Notes: generated by a model not told the origin, from the letters alone. A stretch of DNA of 64,000 nucleotides from Micromonospora globbae (GCF_003610785.1 NZ_RAQQ01000001.1:434001-498000), one strand, 5' to 3'; shown: positions 14,457 through 23,347, numbered from the stretch's first letter. Program-made: numbers and translations.

Positions 14457-16987
14457 CCGTGCGCGAGGGACGACCGCCGGCCGAGCCGGACGGCGCGGCG
14501 GCCGGGCGCGGGCGTGTCGCCGGCGTGCTGCGGGCGGCGGCCGTGCCGCTGGCGCTGGTGGTGATGACGGCGCTGGCCGGGGTGGTGCTCGGTCGGGTGT
14601 ACGCCGGTCCGCTGCTGCCCCGGCTCGTGGCGGGCGCCGCGGTCGGCTCGGTGCTGGTGAGCCTGGCCGCCCGGCGGCTGCCGTCCTGGCTGGTCGCCCC
14701 GGTCTCGGTGCTGGCGCTGGCGGGTTGGACGGCGTGGTCGCTGCGGCTGGCCGCCGCGCACGCCGACGTGCCGGGCACGCTGGCCGGGGTGGCCGCGGAC
14801 GCCGCGCGCAACGGCATCCCCCGGCTGCTCACCGCGATGATCCCGGTGGAGCCCGCCCCGGACACCGTGCTGGTGCCGGTGGTCGCCGCCTGGCTGGCCG
14901 GGTTGACGGCCGCCGAGGTGGCGCTGCGGGCCGGCCGGGTGCTGGCCGGCTACCTGCCACCGGTGCTGCTGTACGCGGGCGCGCTCTACGTGGTGGGCCC
15001 GAACGCGGAGCCGGCGCTCTGGCCCACGGTGGTCTTCGTGGCCGTCGCGGTCGCCGGGCTGGCGGCCACCGCCCGCCCCGCCCGGGATCCGGCCGACCCG
15101 GTCGCCGGGCTCGCGCCGGGCGTGCGCGCGGCCGTCCGGGTGCGGCTGGCCGCCGGCGCGGCGTTCGGGATGGCCGTCGTGGTCGGCCTGGTCGCCGTCG
15201 TCGGGCCGGCCGTCGTGGCACGCGTGGACGGCCGGCCCGTCGACCCGCGCCGGTACGTCGAGCCGCCGCAGGTGGAGACGCTGGACGAGAACCCGCTGAT
15301 CCGGATCTCGGGATGGGCCCTGCACCCCGAGCAGAAGCTGCTGGAGGTGCGCACCGACCGGCCCGGCGCCGGCCCGTCAACGGGCGACGTACCGGCGCGG
15401 GGACCCGTCGACGGCGACGGACCGGTCGACGGCGCGGCGACCGGCGGCCCACCGGCCCGCGAACCGCTGCGGATCCGGCTGGCGGTGCTCAGCGACTACG
15501 ACGGGGTCACCTGGCGGGTCGGCGCCACGTACCGCAACGCGGGGCGGATCCTGCCGGCCGCCGTCCCGTCGCCGGGCAGCACCGTCGAGACCGTGCACCA
15601 GGAGATCACCGTCGCCGAGCTGACCGGGCGGCTGCTGCCCGCCGTGGCCACGCCGCGCGAGGTCAGCGGTGCCCGGGTGGCGTACGACCGGGAGACCGGG
15701 ACGCTGATCCGGCCCGAGGGGTTGGCGCCGGGGCTGCGGTACACGGTCACCTCGGAGCGGGAGCACGTCGACTCGAACCTGCTCACCACGGCGAACGTGC
15801 CGGCCGGGGACTCGGTGGCCCGCGTGCTGCGGGTGGCCGACGGTGCGCCCGAGCCCCTCCAGCGGCTGGCCGCCCAACTCGCCGAGGAGAACGGCGCCCC
15901 GTACGCCCGGGCCGCGGCCATCGAGCAGTTCCTCGCCGAGCACTACCGGCTGGTGGCGGACGCGCCGAGCGGGCACGCGTACCCGAACCTGGCGTTCTTC
16001 CTCTTCGGTCCCCGCAACGGCGGCGGGCAGCGCGGCACGTCGGAGCAGTTCGCCGCCGCGTTCGCCGTCCTCGGCCGGCTGACCGGCCTGCCGACCCGCG
16101 TGGTGGTCGGCTTCGAGTCCACGGGGGACGGTCCGGTGACCGCCGGGGACGCGTTCGCCTGGCCGGAGGTGCTCTTCGACGGGCTGGGTTGGGTGCCCTT
16201 CCACCCGCTGCCCCGGCCCGACCAGGAGCCCCGGCCGGTGGAGGAGGACTTCCGCCCGGCGCCGGACGACCCGCCGCCGTCGGAGGCGCCCGAGCCCACC
16301 CTCGAACCGACCGCGTCGCCCGAGCCGGAGGCGGCGGCGGGCGGGCCGGCCGACGCGGGCGGGCTGTCCACCCCGGTGCTGGTGGGCGGCGGCACCGGTG
16401 GACTGCTGCTGCTGGTCGGTGCGGTGCTGCTCACCCTGCTGTCGATGCGCCGCGCGCTGACCCGCGCCCGACTCGATCGGGGCGACCCCGCCCAGCGCAT
16501 CGCCGGCGCCTGGCGGGAGGTCACCGACGCGCTCCGGCTGGCCGGCCATCCCGTCGGCCCCGACCTGGCCGCCACCGAGGTGGCCGCGCGCGCCCGCCGC
16601 GCCGTCCTGTCCACCGGCCGCGACGCGGCCACCACCGGCCGGGCCGCCCGCGCCCGCCGCGCCGTGCCGTCCACCGGCCACGACCTGGCCACCACCGACC
16701 CGGCCGCCGGCGCCGTCGGGCAGGGCGCACCGGGAACGGCCACCGCCGCCGTCCCGCACCCGGACGACGCACCCAGCCCCGCCGACGCCGGCGCGGGCGT
16801 CGGCGTGGAGGAGCTGGCCGACCTGCTCAACCAGGTCGCGTTCGCCCCCGGCACCGCCACCGGAAAGCAGGCCGCGCGGGCCACCGTCGTCGCCCGGTCC
16901 TACGTGGACGCCCTGCGCGCCACCCGTTCCCGGATCCGCCGCCTGCTGTGGCCGGTCCATCCCGGCCCGCTGCGGTGGCGCCGCTGA
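14453..16987 (+). CDS. TgpA-like transglutaminase fold, catalytic residues lost
   Basis: 844 residues. GTG 14453 is chosen for the GTGA overlap with DUF58; the frame could begin at 14432. Several transmembrane helices fill residues 20-260 (VVMTALAGVVLGRVY; LVAPVSVLALAGW; GMAVVVGLVAVVG). An extracellular part follows, then a transglutaminase-like core (about 440-600), a Pro/Glu-rich linker, another TM helix (about 640-665) and a cytosolic tail. In active relatives the core reads G-x-C-E-x-F-A and H-A-W-x-E-V. Here they read GTSEQFA (Ser530) and FAWPEV (Phe568), so both the nucleophile and the histidine are replaced. It may be a structural pseudoenzyme. MoxR-DUF58-transglutaminase sets are a known bacterial arrangement. 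The last 88 bases overlap the convergent MFS gene. Confidence 0.87.
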   Translation: MTVREGRPPAEPDGAAAGRGRVAGVLRAAAVPLALVVMTALAGVVLGRVYAGPLLPRLVAGAAVGSVLVSLAARRLPSWLVAPVSVLALAGWTAWSLRLAAAHADVPGTLAGVAADAARNGIPRLLTAMIPVEPAPDTVLVPVVAAWLAGLTAAEVALRAGRVLAGYLPPVLLYAGALYVVGPNAEPALWPTVVFVAVAVAGLAATARPARDPADPVAGLAPGVRAAVRVRLAAGAAFGMAVVVGLVAVVGPAVVARVDGRPVDPRRYVEPPQVETLDENPLIRISGWALHPEQKLLEVRTDRPGAGPSTGDVPARGPVDGDGPVDGAATGGPPAREPLRIRLAVLSDYDGVTWRVGATYRNAGRILPAAVPSPGSTVETVHQEITVAELTGRLLPAVATPREVSGARVAYDRETGTLIRPEGLAPGLRYTVTSEREHVDSNLLTTANVPAGDSVARVLRVADGAPEPLQRLAAQLAEENGAPYARAAAIEQFLAEHYRLVADAPSGHAYPNLAFFLFGPRNGGGQRGTSEQFAAAFAVLGRLTGLPTRVVVGFESTGDGPVTAGDAFAWPEVLFDGLGWVPFHPLPRPDQEPRPVEEDFRPAPDDPPPSEAPEPTLEPTASPEPEAAAGGPADAGGLSTPVLVGGGTGGLLLLVGAVLLTLLSMRRALTRARLDRGDPAQRIAGAWREVTDALRLAGHPVGPDLAATEVAARARRAVLSTGRDAATTGRAARARRAVPSTGHDLATTDPAAGAVGQGAPGTATAAVPHPDDAPSPADAGAGVGVEELADLLNQVAFAPGTATGKQAARATVVARSYVDALRATRSRIRRLLWPVHPGPLRWRR

Positions 16988-18186
16988 CCGGCGCCGTCAG
17001 CCGGCCGGCGGGGCACGAGCACCGCCGTGGCCGCCGTGGCGGCGCCCGCGAGGGCGATCGCCGCGTGGACGGTCGTCGCCTGCGCCAGCCCCCCGAAGAG
17101 CGCCGGCCCGAGCCCCTGGAACGTCATGAGCCCGGTCGACAGCAGACCGAACGCCTGCCCGCGGACCCGCCCGGGCACCGCGTCGAGGAACGGGCGCTGC
17201 ACCCCGAGCGAGTAGGCGAAGCCGACCCCGCTGGTGGCCATGGCCGCGGCACAGGCCAGCAGCGGCGGGTCGAGTGCGAGGAGGACCGGCGGCACGCCGA
17301 GCACGAGGATCAGCGGCGCCACGAGGCGCCGGCGTACGGCGGGCCGGACCAGCCGGCCGACGACGAACTGGCCGGCCAGCATGCCCAGCGGCGAGCACGC
17401 CAGCAGCGCGCCGAACGCCGCCGGCGGGAACCCGCGCTCCCCCGCGTACGCGACGAGCAGCGCCTCCGCCCCGACCACGAACGCGCACGGCAGCCACTGG
17501 ACGAGAAGCAGCCGGCGTACCACCGGGTCGGACAGGAGGCCCGCGACGGTCGACCAGCTCTGGCGTACGGCCGAGACGCCGGCGGCCGGCGGTGCCGGCA
17601 GGTCCGGGAGGCCCCTGCGTACGAGCAGCGCCGCGCCGAGGTGGCAGGCGGCGCAGGCGAACAGCGCGTGCCGGGCGCCGAGCGTGGCGACCGCGACACC
17701 GCCGCAGGCGAGACCGAGCAGTTGGGCGCCGCCGGCCGCCATGCCGATCAGCGAGCGGCCGAGCACGAACGCGTCGCCGGTCAGCACGTCGGCGACGACC
17801 CGGTTGGCCGCGCCGCCGAACACGGGTGTGCCCGCCGCGACGATCGCGACCACCGTGAGGCACAGCCACGCGGGCAGCGGCAGCGCCGCCAGCGCGACGG
17901 CGGCCGCGCACTCGGCCAGGTAGCCCGCGACGATCAGCGGCCGGGGCCGCATCCGGTCGGCGAGCGACCCGAGCAGCAGCCCGCCCACCACCTGGGGCAG
18001 GAACCCGACGCCGTACGTGAGCGCGGCCAGCCACGCCGACCCGCTGGCGGTGAACACGAGGACCGACAGCGCCACGATCCGCAGCATGTCCGCCGCGACC
18101 GCGACCACGCGGCTGACGAACACCACCCGGAACGCGGGCACCGCCCACACGTCGCGGTAGGCCGCGGGAGCTTCCACCGTCGCCAT
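16900..18186 (-). CDS. MFS transporter (drug-efflux type)
   Basis: 428 residues, ATG 18186. About twelve hydrophobic helices are visible. Loop 2-3 has LLLGSLADRMRPRPLIVAGY, matching the major facilitator signature G-x(3)-D-R-x(2)-R-R loosely. Relatives are MFS exporters of macrolide- or enterobactin-export type. The start is 66 bases from a divergent ArsR-type regulator gene, with a perfect palindrome between them, which suggests control by that regulator. The C-terminal tail after residue 395 is arginine-rich and overlaps the end of the transglutaminase-like gene by 88 bases in antisense. Confidence 0.85.
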   Translation of the reverse strand: MATVEAPAAYRDVWAVPAFRVVFVSRVVAVAADMLRIVALSVLVFTASGSAWLAALTYGVGFLPQVVGGLLLGSLADRMRPRPLIVAGYLAECAAAVALAALPLPAWLCLTVVAIVAAGTPVFGGAANRVVADVLTGDAFVLGRSLIGMAAGGAQLLGLACGGVAVATLGARHALFACAACHLGAALLVRRGLPDLPAPPAAGVSAVRQSWSTVAGLLSDPVVRRLLLVQWLPCAFVVGAEALLVAYAGERGFPPAAFGALLACSPLGMLAGQFVVGRLVRPAVRRRLVAPLILVLGVPPVLLALDPPLLACAAAMATSGVGFAYSLGVQRPFLDAVPGRVRGQAFGLLSTGLMTFQGLGPALFGGLAQATTVHAAIALAGAATAATAVLVPRRPADGAGQRRHRSGPGWTGHSRRRIRERVARRAST

Positions 18187-18224
18187 GTCGGAAGCCTGCG
18201 GCGGGAGGGAGCGGGCACGCCAAC

Positions 18225-18244
18225 GTTACGGGTACGGCCGTAAC
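18225..18244. promoter_or_regulatory. Palindromic operator between regulator and MFS
   Basis: GTTACGG (18225-18231) and CCGTAAC (18238-18244) form a perfect 7-bp inverted repeat with a 6-base centre. It sits 8 bases before the GTG of the regulator and 38 bases from the MFS ATG. This is where an autoregulated repressor controlling both genes would bind. Confidence 0.6.
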
Positions 18245-18252
18245 ATCGGGCT

Positions 18253-19230
18253 GTGCTCCGCTACCTCGTCGGCGCGGACGACCTGCTGCACAGCCGGTTC
18301 GCGCTGTCGCCGGGCTTCGAACTCGCCAGCCTGCTGCGCGTCCTCGACCGGATCGACCGCGGACGACCGGAGCAGCTCGTCGCCCGGCTGCGGCCGGCCT
18401 TCGAGCGGCTGCGCCGGGCCGATCCGGCCGTACGCGCGCTGCTGGCGCTGCACCACTCGCGCGGCGGCGCCGGCTTCGTGGCGCCACCCCCGACCCGCGG
18501 CGCCCTCCAGACCATCGACGACGACCTCGCCGCCGTCCGCGCGGCGCCGCTGGACGTGGCACGGTCGGAGATCACGGCGAGCCTCGCCGCCCGGCCGCCC
18601 GCCGACCCGTCGGTGCGGGAGATCCTCGACGCGCCCGACGTGACCGCCCGCCTCGCCGAGGCACTGCGGCGCGCGTGGGACGCCCTGCTCGCTCCCGACT
18701 GGCCGCACCTCCGGGCGATCTGCGAACGCGACATCGTCTACCGCTCCGGCCTGCTGGCCCGGCACGGCTGGGCGGCGGCGCTCGACGGCCTCCACCGGAG
18801 GGTCCGCTGGCACGACGGCGCCATCGAGGTGACCCGGATGCGCGACACCACCGTGACGGCCGGCGGCACCGGAATGACCTTCATCCCGTCGGTCTTCGTC
18901 TGGCCCGGCCTCGCCGCGCACACCGACGACCCGTGGCCGCGCTGCATCATCTACCCGGCCCGGGGCATCGCCGAATGGTGGACGGGGAATCCCGCCCGGC
19001 CGTCGGCCGCGCTGGAGGAGCTCATCGGCCGGTCCCGGGCCCGCGTCCTGGTCGCCCTCCGCGAACCGGCGAGCACCACCCAGCTCGCCCGGTCGATCGG
19101 CGTGCCGACCGGCTCGGTCGGCGACCACCTGCGCGCGCTGCGGCGCGCCGGCCTCCTGGACGCCGCCCGCGCCGGCCGTTCCGTCCTCTACCGGCGTACG
19201 CCGCTCGGCGATCTCCTGGTCGGCAACTGA
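18253..19230 (+). CDS. ArsR-type winged-helix regulator with N-terminal domain
   Basis: 325 residues, GTG 18253 with no clear ribosome binding site, so possibly leaderless. Residues 1-240 form an alpha-helical domain seen in large actinomycete ArsR-like regulators (LRYLVGADDLLHSRFALSPG; IICERD-type region LRAICERDIVYRSGLLARHG). The C-terminal 75 residues are a winged helix: RARVLVALREPASTTQLARS, then VPTGSVGDHLRALRRAGLLD. No metal-binding cysteines are visible, so the ligand is probably organic. It is divergent from an MFS exporter with a shared palindrome, the usual layout of a repressor-exporter pair. The ligand is unknown. Confidence 0.8.
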   Translation: MLRYLVGADDLLHSRFALSPGFELASLLRVLDRIDRGRPEQLVARLRPAFERLRRADPAVRALLALHHSRGGAGFVAPPPTRGALQTIDDDLAAVRAAPLDVARSEITASLAARPPADPSVREILDAPDVTARLAEALRRAWDALLAPDWPHLRAICERDIVYRSGLLARHGWAAALDGLHRRVRWHDGAIEVTRMRDTTVTAGGTGMTFIPSVFVWPGLAAHTDDPWPRCIIYPARGIAEWWTGNPARPSAALEELIGRSRARVLVALREPASTTQLARSIGVPTGSVGDHLRALRRAGLLDAARAGRSVLYRRTPLGDLLVGN

Positions 19231-19474
19231 CTCTGCGCTCAGGAGGTGGTGCCGCCGACGGTGGTCTCACCCCTCCCCCGCGGCGGCGTCCTCCGCGTCG
19301 GGTGTGGCCCGTAGCCGGCGTCGCTGCGGCCGGCTGACCATGAGCTCGACGGGTCGTGAAGGCCTTCAACCGCATGGGGTACCACGACATCGAGGACGGG
19401 ACGCGGCCGCCCGCGCCCGAGCCGGGACGGGCGGGGACGTGGCCCAGCCGGCGGGCGCGACCGCGAGCGTCCGT

Positions 19475-20032
19475 TCAGGAGGCGGCAGGTCGCGGGCCGG
19501 CGCTCGCCGCGTAGGCCGCTTTCGCGGCCTTCACCAGGTCGCGCACCTCGCCCGGCCGCGCGCCGTCGACGTTCAGCGGTGGTCGGAGGCTCGTGATCAG
19601 TGCGGTCTCGTGCTGCCGGGGCTGCTCGCACGCGAACCAGGTCAGCCGCAGGTTGGCCCGCATCCAGGCGGTGAGACGATCCTCGTCCTCGGGCACGAGG
19701 ACAACCCGGTCGGTCCAGGTCGTCCGGTAGCGTTCGGTCGGCAGGAGCAGGCCGGCGAGCGTCCGGCGCAGGGTGGAACTCCCCGAGCGCGCCAGGTGGT
19801 TGCGCACGACCCTGGTGCGGAGGCTGGTCGCGATCCCCAGGTACAGGAGGCGGACATCCGGGTCGGCGTCGTTGGGTGGGCCGGGCAGGTCGGGAAGCAC
19901 GCCGGGTTCCGCCCACCACGCGTAGAGGCCGGCCGTACGCGGTAGGAGCGGCACGGCGTCGACGAGGGGTACGGGCGTGTCGTTCAGACCGTCGCGGACG
20001 GCCCGGGTGTGGGCGGTGACCGGCGTCGTCAT
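19475..20032 (-). CDS. Stand-alone GIY-YIG domain protein
   Basis: 185 residues, ATG 20032. The N-terminal strand GLYAWW and the later [19 protein letters not shown], 30 residues on, are the two conserved strands and arginine helix of a GIY-YIG fold, in the variant form common in actinomycete hypothetical proteins. A C-terminal acidic or asparagine residue ([14 protein letters not shown]) matches the E...N pattern of the active site. There is no extra DNA-binding domain. GIY-YIG proteins are nucleases, but this short subgroup has no established substrate. It is a single gene; the 244 bases on its right flank up to 19474 hold nothing recognisable. Confidence 0.7.
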   Translation of the reverse strand: MTTPVTAHTRAVRDGLNDTPVPLVDAVPLLPRTAGLYAWWAEPGVLPDLPGPPNDADPDVRLLYLGIATSLRTRVVRNHLARSGSSTLRRTLAGLLLPTERYRTTWTDRVVLVPEDEDRLTAWMRANLRLTWFACEQPRQHETALITSLRPPLNVDGARPGEVRDLVKAAKAAYAASAGPRPAAS

Positions 20033-20212
20033 GTGTGGACAGCCTCCCGGTGAGGGGCCGCGTGAGTCCCCGGGGCGGGGCGTCGGTGCGTACGGCAGCG
20101 TAGCGGCGCCGCGCCCGCCGCGGTCGACACGGCCGTGACCACGGTCCCGGCCGCCGTCACGCGGTGGCCGGGACCGTGGCCGGCTGTCCGCGGCGCGGAC
20201 CGGCCCTCGGCG

Positions 20213-20971
20213 CTACAGGTTGTACCCGCCGGAGACCTCGATGTCCTGCGCGGTGATCCAGCGGCCCTCCTCGCCGAGCAGGGCGGCGATGGCCAGCCCG
20301 ATGTCGTCCGGCTCGCCGAGCCGTCCGAGGGCGGTCCTCGCGGCGAGGCCGGGGATCACCTCGGGGAAGCGCGCGAAGGCGTCGTCGGCGATCCGGGTGC
20401 GGGTGGAGCCCGGGGACACCGAGTTGACCCGGATGCCGCGGACGCTGAACTCCTTGGCCATGTAGCGGGTCAGCACCACCAGCCCGCCCTTCATGGTGCC
20501 GTAGGCCGAGTATCCGGGTTCCATGCCGGCGAACAGTGCCGAGTTGCTGGCGACGTTCACGATGGCGCCGCCGTCGGCCAGGAGCGGCAGCAGCGTCTGG
20601 GTCAGGAAGTACGGGCCCTTGAGCAGGACCCGCAGCAGCCCGTCGAACATCTCCTCGGTGGTGTCCTCGAACATGGCCATCTGGCCGTAGCCGGCGTTGT
20701 TGACGAGGTGGTCGAACGTGTCGCGCTGCCAGGTGTGGCGCAGGGCGGCGGTCACCGAGTCGCGGAAGGCCGGGAAGGTCTCCGATCGGCCGACGTCCAG
20801 CCGGAGCGCGACGGCCGTGCCGCCGTCCTTCTCGATCGCCGCGACCGTGTCCAGCGCCCCCGACTCGTTGCCGTTGTAGGTGAGGATCACCCCGGTTCCG
20901 CGCTTGGCGACCTGGATGGCGGCGCTCTGTCCGATGCCGGAGCTGGCGCCGGTGACGATGGCGACCCGCAT
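20213..20971 (-). CDS. SDR-family NAD(P)-dependent oxidoreductase
   Basis: 252 residues, ATG 20971. It has the Rossmann motif TGASSGIG near residue 8, NNAG near 95, and the catalytic Ser/Tyr/Lys set (NVASNSAL then YGTMK). The closing segment ITAQDIEVSGGYNL is typical of classical short-chain dehydrogenases. It lies last in a three-gene minus-strand operon after an alpha/beta hydrolase (stop-to-start gap of 2 bases) and an ABM monooxygenase. An AraC-family regulator is divergent. The operon probably oxidises and hydrolyses a small aromatic or ester compound; substrate unknown. Confidence 0.9.
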   Translation of the reverse strand: MRVAIVTGASSGIGQSAAIQVAKRGTGVILTYNGNESGALDTVAAIEKDGGTAVALRLDVGRSETFPAFRDSVTAALRHTWQRDTFDHLVNNAGYGQMAMFEDTTEEMFDGLLRVLLKGPYFLTQTLLPLLADGGAIVNVASNSALFAGMEPGYSAYGTMKGGLVVLTRYMAKEFSVRGIRVNSVSPGSTRTRIADDAFARFPEVIPGLAARTALGRLGEPDDIGLAIAALLGEEGRWITAQDIEVSGGYNL

Positions 20972-20973
20972 GG

Positions 20974-21960
20974 TCAGCCCTTCCTTCCGTTCGTGTGTGG
21001 CTGGGCAGTCGTGTGGAGCACCCGGGCGAGCCAGTCGTTGCGCGTGCGTCGGGCCGCGGCCGAGACCGGCACCCGCGGGTAGAGGGCGTCGAATCCGTGG
21101 AAGCCGCCGGCCCAGACGTGGAGTTCGGCCTGGCCGCCGGCCGCCCAGATCCGGCTGGCGAAGTCGACGTCCTCGTCGCGGAAGACCTCGGCCGAGCCCG
21201 CGTCGACGTACGTGGTGGGCAGGCCGGAGAGGTCGTCGGCGAGCGCGGGAGACACGTACGCGGGCACGTCCTCCCCGGCGAGATCGCCGAGCACCGAGCG
21301 CCAGCCGAACTCGTTCATCTCCCGGGTCCAGACGCCGGGTTCGCCGGAGTACTGGCGGCTGGAGACGGTGCGGTTGCGGTGGTCGAGCATGGGGCCGATG
21401 AGCACCTGGGCGGCGATCGCCGGGGTGCCGCGGTCGCGCGCCATCAGGGTGACCCCGGCGGCGAGGCCCCCGCCGGCGCTCGCGCCCGCCACGACGAGGC
21501 GGGCCGGGTCGATGCCCAGGTCGGCGGCGTGCTCGGCGGTCCAGAGCAGACCGTGGTAGCAGTCGTCCACGAGGGTCGTCCCGGTGACCTCCGGCGCCAG
21601 CCGGTAGTCCACCGAGACCACCACGGCGCCGAACAGGTCCAGCCACTCCAACGGGATGTCGAGCTGCGAGTAGCGGTCCCCCATGACCATTCCCCCGCCG
21701 TGGATCCAGTAGACGCACGGCGCGGTGGCGGTGGTGGCCGCGGCGGGGCGGAGGATCGACAGTGGGATCTGCCCGCCGTCGGGGGCGGTGATGGTGACCT
21801 CGCGCCGTTCGACGGCACGGCCGTCGAGCAGTGCGTCGACGGGCCCCGACGCGAGCGGGCGGATCTGCGCGAACACCTCCATGTCGAGCCGGGGCACGAA
21901 CGGCATGTCGGCCAGCAGCGCGCGCAGCTCGGGGTCGAGGTCGGGTCGTGCCAACGTCAC
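20974..21960 (-). CDS. HSL-family alpha/beta hydrolase (esterase)
   Basis: 328 residues. GTG 21960 is chosen because an AAGGAAGGA site lies 7 bases upstream; the frame extends further without family similarity. It has the hormone-sensitive-lipase oxyanion motif IHGGGMVMG near residue 82 and the nucleophile elbow GASAGGG near 152 (serine present). A late acid, DAGSAEVFRDED, and the catalytic His in GGFHGFD near 300 complete the triad. These enzymes hydrolyse short acyl esters or acetylated natural products in the cytoplasm. The stop is two bases from the SDR start, so the two are co-translated. Confidence 0.9.
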   Translation of the reverse strand: MTLARPDLDPELRALLADMPFVPRLDMEVFAQIRPLASGPVDALLDGRAVERREVTITAPDGGQIPLSILRPAAATTATAPCVYWIHGGGMVMGDRYSQLDIPLEWLDLFGAVVVSVDYRLAPEVTGTTLVDDCYHGLLWTAEHAADLGIDPARLVVAGASAGGGLAAGVTLMARDRGTPAIAAQVLIGPMLDHRNRTVSSRQYSGEPGVWTREMNEFGWRSVLGDLAGEDVPAYVSPALADDLSGLPTTYVDAGSAEVFRDEDVDFASRIWAAGGQAELHVWAGGFHGFDALYPRVPVSAAARRTRNDWLARVLHTTAQPHTNGRKG

Positions 21961-21989
21961 GGTGGGTCCTTCCTTGCTGCGGGGCGGTC

Positions 21990-22295
21990 TCAGAAATCGG
22001 CCTTGCCACCGGCGGGCACCTCGTCGGTGTACTGCGACTCGCCGACCAGCAGCGGCTGGAGCCGGGCGACGAACGCCTGCGCCGCCTCGGTGGCGAAGAA
22101 CGCCTGGTGGGCTTCCTGGCTGGTCCAGCCCTCGGTCACGTGGACGACGTCCGGGTCGCTGGCCGAGCGGCCGACCAGGAACACGACGCAGTCCGGGTGC
22201 GGCAGGGAGGGCGCGTCGAGCAGAAGCGCGACCGCCTCGTCGCCCCGGCCCGGCCGGGCGGTCACGGTGGCGTGGAAGCCATGGTTGACGACCAT
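21990..22295 (-). CDS. ABM-domain monooxygenase-like protein
   Basis: 101 residues, ATG 22295. A dimeric alpha/beta barrel of the antibiotic biosynthesis monooxygenase type: N-terminal strand GFHATVTARPGRGDEAVALL, central strand DVVHVTEGWTSQEAHQAFF, and C-terminal helix FVARLQPLLVGESQY. Such proteins (YgiN, LsrG, ActVA-Orf6) oxidise quinols without cofactors or isomerise small molecules. It is first of the three-gene operon; the hydrolase start lies 30 bases after its stop. The promoter region towards the divergent AraC gene (22296-22444) is noticeably less GC-rich. Confidence 0.85.
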   Translation of the reverse strand: MVVNHGFHATVTARPGRGDEAVALLLDAPSLPHPDCVVFLVGRSASDPDVVHVTEGWTSQEAHQAFFATEAAQAFVARLQPLLVGESQYTDEVPAGGKADF

Positions 22296-22444
22296 GATTG
22301 GCTGTCTCCCTCTCGATGAGTTGCCGTGGGATATCGACCACCCAATCGAAACAGGGCCACCAGGGAAAACGTTAGAAAGATCGTCTCGAACTCTTGCCTG
22401 ATCCTCTCATTGTCGGGACCATCGGATGGTGCTTCAATCGGGTC

Positions 22445-23347
22445 GTGAGTCTCGACGAACTGCGTGACCTGGTCATCCGCCATGCCCGGCCCGACGCGAC
22501 CACGGCCATCGACGACGTTCTCGTCTCCCGGGTCGAGGAGTCGACTCCCCCGTCGTCGTCGATGTCCGGCACGGTGCTCGCGGTCATCGCGCAGGGCGCG
22601 AAGCGGCTCGCGCTGGGCGACCGCGTCTACGAGTACCGCGCCGGGCAGTACCTCATCGCGTCGGTGGACCTGCCGGTCACCGGCCACTTCACCGAGGCCA
22701 CCCCCGAGCGGCCGGCGCTGGGCTTCGGCATGATCCTGCGCCCCGCCGCCGTGGCCGAGCTCCTGCTCCAGGCGGCCCCCGGAGACCTGCCGCCCGTCGG
22801 CGGCGGCACCCCGTCCAGCATGGCCGTGAGCGACGCGCCGGACGAGCTGCTCGACGCGGTCGTCCGCCTGCTACGCCTGCTCGACCACCCGCGCGACGCC
22901 ACGGTGCTGGCGCCCCTGGTCAAACGGGAGATCCTGTGGCGGCTCATCACCGGTGAGCAGGGCGCCGTCGTCCGCCAGCTCGGCCTCGCCGACAGCAGCC
23001 TCTCGCACGTCGCGCGAGCCGTGCAGTGGATCCGCGACCACTACACGCAGTCCTTCCGGGTCGAGGACGTGGCCCGCCGGTCCGGCATGAGCGTGTCCGC
23101 CTTCTACCGCAACTTCCAGGCGGTCACCGCGATGAGCCCGATCCAGTTCCAGAAGCAGATCCGGTTGCAGGAGGCCCGGCTGCTGCTCGCCACGAATCCC
23201 AGCGACGTCACCGGGGTCAGCCGTCGCGTCGGCTACGAGAGCCCCTCACAGTTCAGCCGCGAGTACCGCCGGCAGTTCGGCGCGCCGCCCAGCCAGGACA
23301 CCGCCCGCCTGCGCGCACCGGCCGCCGCCGCGCCCGCCGCGCTGTGA
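22445..23347 (+). CDS. AraC-family regulator with cupin-type N-terminus
   Basis: 300 residues. GTG 22445 is preferred over the TTG at 22394, since family similarity begins at SLDELRDLV. The N-terminal half has the AraC-type ligand-binding (cupin_6) pattern (GTVLAVIAQGAKRLALGDRV; EYRAGQYLIASVDLPVTGH). The C-terminal double helix-turn-helix is complete: FRVEDVARRSGMSVSAFYRN and QEARLLLATNPSDVTGVSRR, followed by VGYESPSQFSREYRRQFG. Members of this subgroup often sit beside short-chain dehydrogenases and activate them on binding an aromatic or aldehyde ligand. Here the regulator is divergent from the ABM-hydrolase-SDR operon and is its likely activator. Confidence 0.88.
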   Translation: MSLDELRDLVIRHARPDATTAIDDVLVSRVEESTPPSSSMSGTVLAVIAQGAKRLALGDRVYEYRAGQYLIASVDLPVTGHFTEATPERPALGFGMILRPAAVAELLLQAAPGDLPPVGGGTPSSMAVSDAPDELLDAVVRLLRLLDHPRDATVLAPLVKREILWRLITGEQGAVVRQLGLADSSLSHVARAVQWIRDHYTQSFRVEDVARRSGMSVSAFYRNFQAVTAMSPIQFQKQIRLQEARLLLATNPSDVTGVSRRVGYESPSQFSREYRRQFGAPPSQDTARLRAPAAAAPAAL

